Positions 59,458 to 64,000 of a stretch of 64,000 bases of DNA are shown here, piece after piece. Under the pieces are notes generated by a model, which did no database searches, was not told the origin of the DNA, and saw nothing but the letters and a program-made list of their open reading frames with translations. A program made the position numbers and the translations under genes. The stretch is from contig NZ_JBBAYJ010000011.1 of the NCBI RefSeq assembly GCF_037153975.1, positions 62,001 to 126,000 on the forward strand, in the 5' to 3' direction. This DNA is from Aquipuribacter sp. SD81 (GTDB lineage: Bacteria; Actinomycetota; Actinomycetes; Actinomycetales; JBBAYJ01). Each line of letters begins with the position of its first letter. The stretch's first letter is position 1.

Positions 59458-60477
59458 TCAGCGGCCGTCGAGCAGCGGCCCGGCCGGGTCGGGGAACCGC
59501 TCTCCCGCCGCCTCGCGCCGCCGGCGCGCCATGCCCGACAACGCCTCGAGCACCACCCGGTTGCCGAGCGCCGCGGTGATGTCGGCGTGGTCGTAGGGCG
59601 GGCTCACCTCGACGACGTCGACGCCGACGACGGGCAGCTCGAGGCAGATCCGGCGCACGGCGTCGAGGAGCTGCCGCGCGGTCAGCCCACCCGGCTCGGG
59701 CGTGCCGGTGCCGGGCGCGTGGCCGGGGTCCGCGACGTCGATGTCGACGGACAGGAAGACGCCGTCGCACTCGTCGGTCGCGGTCACGAACGCCTCGTCG
59801 AGGCAGTCGGTGAGGCCGCGCGCGACGATCTCGGTCATCTCGAAGGAGCGCATCCGCTGCGCAGCCATCCACGCGAGCGTGTCCGGCCCGGGCCAGTACC
59901 CGCGCAGCCCGATCTGCAGGAAGCGGTCCCCGCGCAGGGCGCCGGACTCGATGAGCCGTCGCATCGGCTGCCCGTGCCCCCACAGCGACCCGAACTCGAT
60001 GTCGCCGGTGTCGGCGTGCGCGTCGAAGTGCAGCATCGACACCCGGCCGTCGCCGAGGGCGTCGGCGGTACCGCGCCCCGTCGCGTAGGTGATCGAGTGG
60101 TCGCCACCGAGCACGACCGGGACCGCGCCCGCCCGCCGGACCGCGGCGACCGCCTCGCGCAGCCGGGCGAGGCTCGTCTCGATGTCGCCCGGCGGCATCT
60201 CGACGTCGCCCGCGTCACGGACGACGAGGTCCGCGAGCGCGTCGACCCGCAGCGCCAGGCTGGGCCGCGAGCCGTCGTGCGGCAGGTAGTCCGTCGAGCG
60301 GATGGCCTGGGGTCCGAACCGCGTGCCCGGGCGGTGGGAGGTCCCGCCGTCGAAGGGCGCGCCGAGGACGACGACGTCCGCACCCGCCAGCGAGGCGGTG
60401 TCCCGCCAGTCGCAGCGCTCGACGCCGAGGAACGTGATGTCGGGCCCGAACTGGGCGCCGTAGCGGGGCTGGGACAT
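59458..60477 (-). CDS. speB: Agmatinase / ureohydrolase family protein
   Basis: A 339-residue Mn-dependent hydrolase that releases urea from a guanidino compound, most likely agmatine or guanidinobutyrate. The metal motifs are VVLGGDHSITYATGRG, LHFDAHADTGDIEFG and FLSVDIDVADPGHAPGTGTP. The N-terminal lead (MSQPRYGAQFGPD) and GAPFDGGTSHRPGTRFGP are typical. ATG 60477. It is divergent from an amino acid/polyamine permease 38 bases away, so uptake and breakdown of the substrate may share control. The precise substrate cannot be told from sequence. Confidence 0.88.
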   Translation of the reverse strand: MSQPRYGAQFGPDITFLGVERCDWRDTASLAGADVVVLGAPFDGGTSHRPGTRFGPQAIRSTDYLPHDGSRPSLALRVDALADLVVRDAGDVEMPPGDIETSLARLREAVAAVRRAGAVPVVLGGDHSITYATGRGTADALGDGRVSMLHFDAHADTGDIEFGSLWGHGQPMRRLIESGALRGDRFLQIGLRGYWPGPDTLAWMAAQRMRSFEMTEIVARGLTDCLDEAFVTATDECDGVFLSVDIDVADPGHAPGTGTPEPGGLTARQLLDAVRRICLELPVVGVDVVEVSPPYDHADITAALGNRVVLEALSGMARRRREAAGERFPDPAGPLLDGR

Positions 60478-60515
60478 ACGGCGGAGCGTACGAGCCGTCG
60501 CTAGCCTCGGGGCAC

Positions 60516-61790
60516 GTGAGCGAGCCCGCCCGCCTCGCCCGTCGGCTCGGGACGGGTGACGCCGTCGTCGTGGGGCTCGCCGCCATGATCGGCGCGGGCG
60601 TGTTCGTCGCCTTCGCCCCCGCTGCCGCGGCCGCCGGGAACCTGCTAGTGGTCGGTCTCGCGCTCGCGGCGCTCGTCGCCTGGTGCAACGCGACCGCCTC
60701 GGCCCAGCTGGCCGTGCAGTACCCGACCTCCGGAGGCACGTACGTGTACGGCCGGGAGCGGCTCGGGCCGTGGCCGGGCTTCGTCGCGGGCTGGGGCTTC
60801 GTCGTCGGCAAGACGGCGAGCTGCGCCGCGATGGCGCTCACCTTCGCCGCGTACGTCGCGCCCGACGGCTGGCAGCGGCCCGTCGCCCTGGTCGCGGTCG
60901 TCGTCCTCGCCGCGGTGGGCTACCGGGGCGTCACGCGCACGGCGGGGGTGGCCCGCGTCCTGCTCGCCGTCGTGCTCGTCGGCCTCGCCTGCGGTCTGCT
61001 CGCCGCGTGGCTCGGCCGGCCGGCGCCGCCGTCGCTCGCACCGCTCGGGGCCGAGGACGGGCTGACGGGCGGCGGGGCCGTCCTCGGTGTCCTGCAGGCC
61101 GCGGGCCTGCTGTTCTTCGCCTTCGCCGGGTACGCCCGCATCGCGACGCTCGCGGAGGAGGTCCGCGAGCCACGGCGGACCATCCCCCGCGCGGTGCTGG
61201 TGGCCCTCGGCGGCGCCGCCGTCACCTACCTGCTCGTCGCGCTCGTCCTGCTGGGGACCCTGGGCGCCGACGGCACCGCGGCGGCGCCCGCACCGCTCGC
61301 CGCGGCCGTCGCGGCCGGGACGCAGTCGTGGGCTGTGCCGGTCGTCGCGGTCGCCGCCGCGGCCGGGTCGCTCGGCGCGCTGCTCGCCCTGCTCGCCGGG
61401 GTCAGCCGCACGACGCTCGCGATGGCGCGGGAGCGGGACCTGCCCGGCTGGCTCGCCGCGGTGCACCCGGTCCACCGGGTCCCGCACCACGCCGAGCTCG
61501 CCGTCGCGATGGTCGTCTGCGTCCTCGTGCTCGTCGGCGACGTCCGCGAGGTGATCGGCTTCTCCTAGTTCGGGGTGCTCGTGTACTACCTCGTCGCCAA
61601 CCTGAGCGCGTGGACGCAGACGGGTGCGGACCGCCTGTACCCGCGCGCGCTGCAGGTGCTGGGGGCCGTCCTGTGCGCGGTGCTCGTCGTCACCCTGCCG
61701 CCGGTGAGCGTGCTGGGCGGCGTCCTCGTGCTCGCGGTGGGCGTCAGCTACCGGCTGCTCGCGCTGCGGGGACGCCCGGCCGACGCCTGA
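60516..61790 (+). pseudogene. APC-family amino acid permease broken by in-frame TAG
   Basis: A transporter of about 424 residues in one frame except for TAG at 61566-61568. The first 350 residues hold some ten hydrophobic segments (VVVGLAAMIGAGVFVAFAPA, GGTYVYGRERLGPWPGFVAG, FAFAGYARIATLAEEVREPR) and stop after VREVIGFS. The same frame continues FGVLVYYLVANLSAWTQTGA and VLGAVLCAVLVVTLPPVSVL, the final segments of the family. Relatives commonly have Ser at the stop position (GFSSFGVL-like), so TCG to TAG, one base, would explain it. It may be a true pseudogene, a sequencing error or a truncated but working carrier. Divergent from the agmatinase. Confidence 0.8.
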
Positions 61791-62326
61791 GGCTCGCGTG
61801 GCGCCCGGGTCCCCGAGCGGCGCGCAGGAGCGGCCTCCGGACGGAGCGGGACGCCGACCCCGCGCCGCTCCTCGAAGACGAGGTGCGTCTCCACCTGGCG
61901 CACGCTCGGGTGGCTCGTCACGTGCTCGAGCACGAGGTCACGCAGCCGCTCCGCGCTCGGCACGGCCACGTGCACGAGGAAGTCGTCCTCACCGGCGAGG
62001 TGCAGCACCGACAGCACCCCCGGCACCGCGACGAGGTGGTCGTAGATGGCCGCCACGTGGGCGCGGTCGTGCGTGCCGAGGCGCACCTTGACGACGGCCC
62101 GCAACGGGTGGCCGAGCGCGGCGGCATCGAGGTCGACGCTGCTGCCGGTGACGACCCCGGCCCGGCGGAGCGCCCGCAGCCGGCTCGCGCACGTGCTCTC
62201 GGCGATGCCGGCGAGCGCGGCCAGCGACGCGTTGGTCGCGCGGCCGTCGGCCCGCAGACCCTCGAGCAGGGCGCGGTCCACGTCGTCGAGGGACGGCTGC
62301 ACGTTCTGCGGCTCGGGTCCGGGCAC
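61748..62326 (-). CDS. Lrp/AsnC family transcriptional regulator
   Basis: A 192-residue regulator. The N-terminal HTH reads LDDVDRALLEGLRADGRATN and AALAGIAESTCASRLRALRR; the C-terminal RAM domain (VVKVRLGTHDRAHVAAIYDH, VLSVLHLAGEDDFLVHVAVP) binds amino acids and forms octamers. The last 40 residues are a low-complexity tail. GTG 62326 is the start. It is divergent from a Cys/Met-metabolism PLP enzyme and probably controls it in response to a sulfur amino acid. Its 3' end overlaps the broken permease by 43 bases. Confidence 0.9.
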   Translation of the reverse strand: MPGPEPQNVQPSLDDVDRALLEGLRADGRATNASLAALAGIAESTCASRLRALRRAGVVTGSSVDLDAAALGHPLRAVVKVRLGTHDRAHVAAIYDHLVAVPGVLSVLHLAGEDDFLVHVAVPSAERLRDLVLEHVTSHPSVRQVETHLVFEERRGVGVPLRPEAAPARRSGTRAPREPQASAGRPRSASSR

Positions 62327-62425
62327 GTGGCGTCCTCCTCGCTCATCCTGCGAACCCAGGCCCCTCTAGCCGCAGGTCCTGCGGCCGATGTTGTCACAGA
62401 CCGGGGAACCGTCGACCCTGACGCC

Positions 62426-63703
62426 ATGACGCCGTCGTCGGACCCCTTCGCCTCGCCGCTGCACCTGGACTCCCTCGCCGTGCACGCCGGGCGCGACGAC
62501 CTCGCGGCGCTGGGCGTGCACGCGCCGCCGCTCGACCTGTCATCGACGAGCCCGCTGCCCGACGTGGAGTCCGGCGGCGCCTCGTACGAGGCGATGGCGA
62601 CGGGCCACCACCCGCTCGCCGAGGGCGGCCACGTGTACCAGCGGCTGTGGAACCCGACCGTCGCCCGGTTCGAGGCGGCGCTGGCCCGCCTGGAGGGGAC
62701 GGCCGAGGCCGTCGGCTTCGCCTCCGGCATGGCGGCGCTGACGGCGACGGTGCTCGCGTGCACGACCGACCCGGAGCTGACGGGCGGGGCGCCGAAGCGG
62801 CACGTGCTCGCCGTCCGCCCGCTGTACGGCGGCAGCGACCACCTGCTCGCGAGCGGCCTGCTCGGCACGGAGGTCACGTACTGCCGGGCCGAGGAGGTGG
62901 CGCAGCGGCTGCGCCCGGACACCGCGCTGGTGGTGGTGGAAACACCCGCCAACCCGACGCTCGACCTCGTCGACGTCGCCGCGCTGTGCGCCGCGGCCGG
63001 CGGCGTCCCCGTCGTGGTCGACAACACGTTCGCGACGCCCGTGCTGCAGAACCCGGCGGCGCTCGGGGCGGACCTCGTGCTGCACAGCGCGACCAAGTAC
63101 CTCGGCGGCCACGGCGACGTCGTCGGCGGCGTGGTGGCGTGCAGCGAGCGGTTCGCGGCGGCGCTGCGCCGGGTGCGGGCGGTGACGGGCGGGCTGCTGC
63201 ACCCGCTCGCGGCCTACCTGCTGCACCGCGGCCTGCCCACCCTGCCGGTCCGCGTCCGCACCCAGCAGGCCGGCGCGCAGCACGTGGCGGCCTGGCTGGC
63301 GGCGCACCCCGCCGTCGCCCGCGTGCACTACCCCGGCCTCGACGACCCGGACGGTCTCGTCGGTGCCCAGATGCGCGGGCCCGGCGCCGTGCTCGCCGTC
63401 GAGCTGCGCGGCGGCTACGAGGCCGCGAGCACGCTGGTGCGGTCCGTGCGGCTCCTCACGCACGCGGTGAGCCTCGGTGGCGTCGACTCGCTGCTGCAGC
63501 ACCCGGCCGCCCTCACGCACCGCCCCGTCGCCGCCGAGGCGAAGCCGTGCGACGCGCTCGTGCGGCTCAGCATCGGCCTGGAGGACCCGGACGACCTCGT
63601 CGCCGACCTCGACCGGGCGCTGTGCGCGGCCGCGGCGACGCCCGCGGGGTCGCTCGGTCGTCCGACGGGCCCCGCGAGGACGGCGGAACCCGTCGGCGCC
63701 TGA
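62426..63703 (+). CDS. Cys/Met-metabolism PLP-dependent enzyme
   Basis: A 425-residue fold-type I enzyme of the trans-sulfuration group (cystathionine gamma-lyase/synthase, methionine gamma-lyase). GHVYQRLWNPTVARFEAALA, GFASGMAALTATVLA, VVVDNTFATPVLQNPAALGA and LVLHSATKYLGGHGDVVGGV show the cofactor site, with Lys in SATKYLGG forming the Schiff base. AVSLGGVDSLLQHPA and VRLSIGLEDPDDLV are the closing motifs. Which reaction it performs needs testing. ATG 62426; the Lrp-type gene is divergent 99 bases away, the arrangement of a regulated amino-acid lyase. Confidence 0.9.
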   Translation: MTPSSDPFASPLHLDSLAVHAGRDDLAALGVHAPPLDLSSTSPLPDVESGGASYEAMATGHHPLAEGGHVYQRLWNPTVARFEAALARLEGTAEAVGFASGMAALTATVLACTTDPELTGGAPKRHVLAVRPLYGGSDHLLASGLLGTEVTYCRAEEVAQRLRPDTALVVVETPANPTLDLVDVAALCAAAGGVPVVVDNTFATPVLQNPAALGADLVLHSATKYLGGHGDVVGGVVACSERFAAALRRVRAVTGGLLHPLAAYLLHRGLPTLPVRVRTQQAGAQHVAAWLAAHPAVARVHYPGLDDPDGLVGAQMRGPGAVLAVELRGGYEAASTLVRSVRLLTHAVSLGGVDSLLQHPAALTHRPVAAEAKPCDALVRLSIGLEDPDDLVADLDRALCAAAATPAGSLGRPTGPARTAEPVGA

Positions 63704-63713
63704 GCGCGGACCC

Positions 63714-64000
63714 TCAGCCCTCGCCGTCCTGGCTCGGCTGACCGGAGCCGGCGATGTTGACCATCCACTGCACGCCGAAGCGGTCGGTGACCATGCCGAA
63801 CTCGTCACCCCACGGGGCGACCGCGAGCTGCTCCTGCACCTGCCCGCCGTCGGCGAGGCCGTCCCAGTAGCGGTGGAGGGTCTCGGCGTCCTCCGGGCCG
63901 CCGGACAGCGAGACGGCGTGCGCGGCGGTCCCCCGGGGCTGGTCGAGCATGTGGGCGGGCGTGTCGGAGGCCATGAGCACCCAGCCGAGGTCGGTGACGA
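63714..64000 (-). CDS. VOC/PhnB-like protein, C-terminal part
   Basis: The minus-strand frame ends at 63714 and runs past the window edge, so its start is not visible. The visible part is VTDLGWVLMASDTPAHMLDQ, AVSLSGGPEDAETLHRYWDG, VQEQLAVAPWGDEFGMVTDR and FGVQWMVNIAG. This is the second half of a PhnB-like member of the vicinal oxygen chelate superfamily (glyoxalase fold). The ending DRFGVQWMVN is characteristic. Function unknown. It is convergent with the PLP enzyme. Confidence 0.85.
   Translation of the reverse strand, partial: VTDLGWVLMASDTPAHMLDQPRGTAAHAVSLSGGPEDAETLHRYWDGLADGGQVQEQLAVAPWGDEFGMVTDRFGVQWMVNIAGSGQPSQDGEG

Noticed and set aside
59458-60477. Agmatinase-family gene as a guanidine hydrolase linked to the guanidine riboswitch gene
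   Set aside because: The two loci are 20 kb apart, there is no riboswitch before this gene, and motifs do not separate agmatine from other guanidino substrates.

Overview
The window is a very GC-rich chromosomal segment from an actinobacterium (Actinomycetota). The evidence is the glnE-glnA2 pair, a homodimeric pyruvate dehydrogenase E1 divergent from a DUF3052 gene, a FasR-type regulator ahead of fabD-fabH-acpP-fabF-accD, polyphosphate glucokinase, a WhiB-like protein, DUF3145 and DUF3467 proteins, a HAIR operator and a class A RNase P RNA. Many starts are GTG and many genes overlap by the four bases GTGA. The genus cannot be fixed from the sequence alone; an order close to Micrococcales or Kineosporiales is a guess.

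Layout. 0-24 kb is ordinary chromosome: a flavodoxin-like gene, a 31-bp tandem repeat array, a YjbQ protein, a secreted 5'-nucleotidase, a GAF-EAL protein, glnE-glnA2, a GH25 lysozyme, nadE, panB, a HAIR-controlled hsp20, map-ppgK-DUF3467, a PAS-GGDEF-EAL protein, an M3 peptidase, a CaCA antiporter, a PPK2 kinase and a VapBC-like pair. 23,994-36,110 is a 12.1-kb integrated element bounded by a 26-bp direct repeat that duplicates the 3' end of rnpB. 36.1-46 kb holds rnpB, a secreted alpha/beta hydrolase, a guanidine exporter behind a guanidine-III riboswitch, RNase H/CobC, a zinc-ribbon protein, a Nif3-like protein, tRNA-Val, an AhpE-like peroxiredoxin, DUF3052 and aceE. 46-54.4 kb is the fatty acid synthesis operon. 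54-64 kb holds small conserved proteins, an agmatinase-family gene, an amino acid permease broken by an in-frame TAG, and an Lrp regulator divergent from a Cys/Met-metabolism PLP enzyme.

The most unusual region is the rnpB-integrated element. One minus-strand chain of mostly overlapping genes (about 34.28 to 26.0 kb) runs from an AlpA/excisionase-type HTH through a DUF3631 ATPase, a WhiB-like protein, hypothetical proteins and a P27-type terminase small subunit to a 1,179-residue tape measure protein carrying an M15-type peptidase motif. I see no terminase large subunit, portal, capsid, major tail or lysis gene. This gene set suggests a phage satellite, or a heavily reduced prophage, that would depend on a helper phage and would bring its own DNA-recognition subunit and its own tail ruler. 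Near attL it carries a two-gene plus-strand cargo whose second gene has an R-x4-H HEPN-like motif and visibly lower GC.

Other points worth a second look are the FabD with a C-terminal biotinyl-like domain lacking the modified lysine, the 31-bp and 51-bp intergenic repeat arrays, the two long palindromes after aceE, the perfect palindrome ahead of the alpha/beta hydrolase, and the nonsense codon in the permease.
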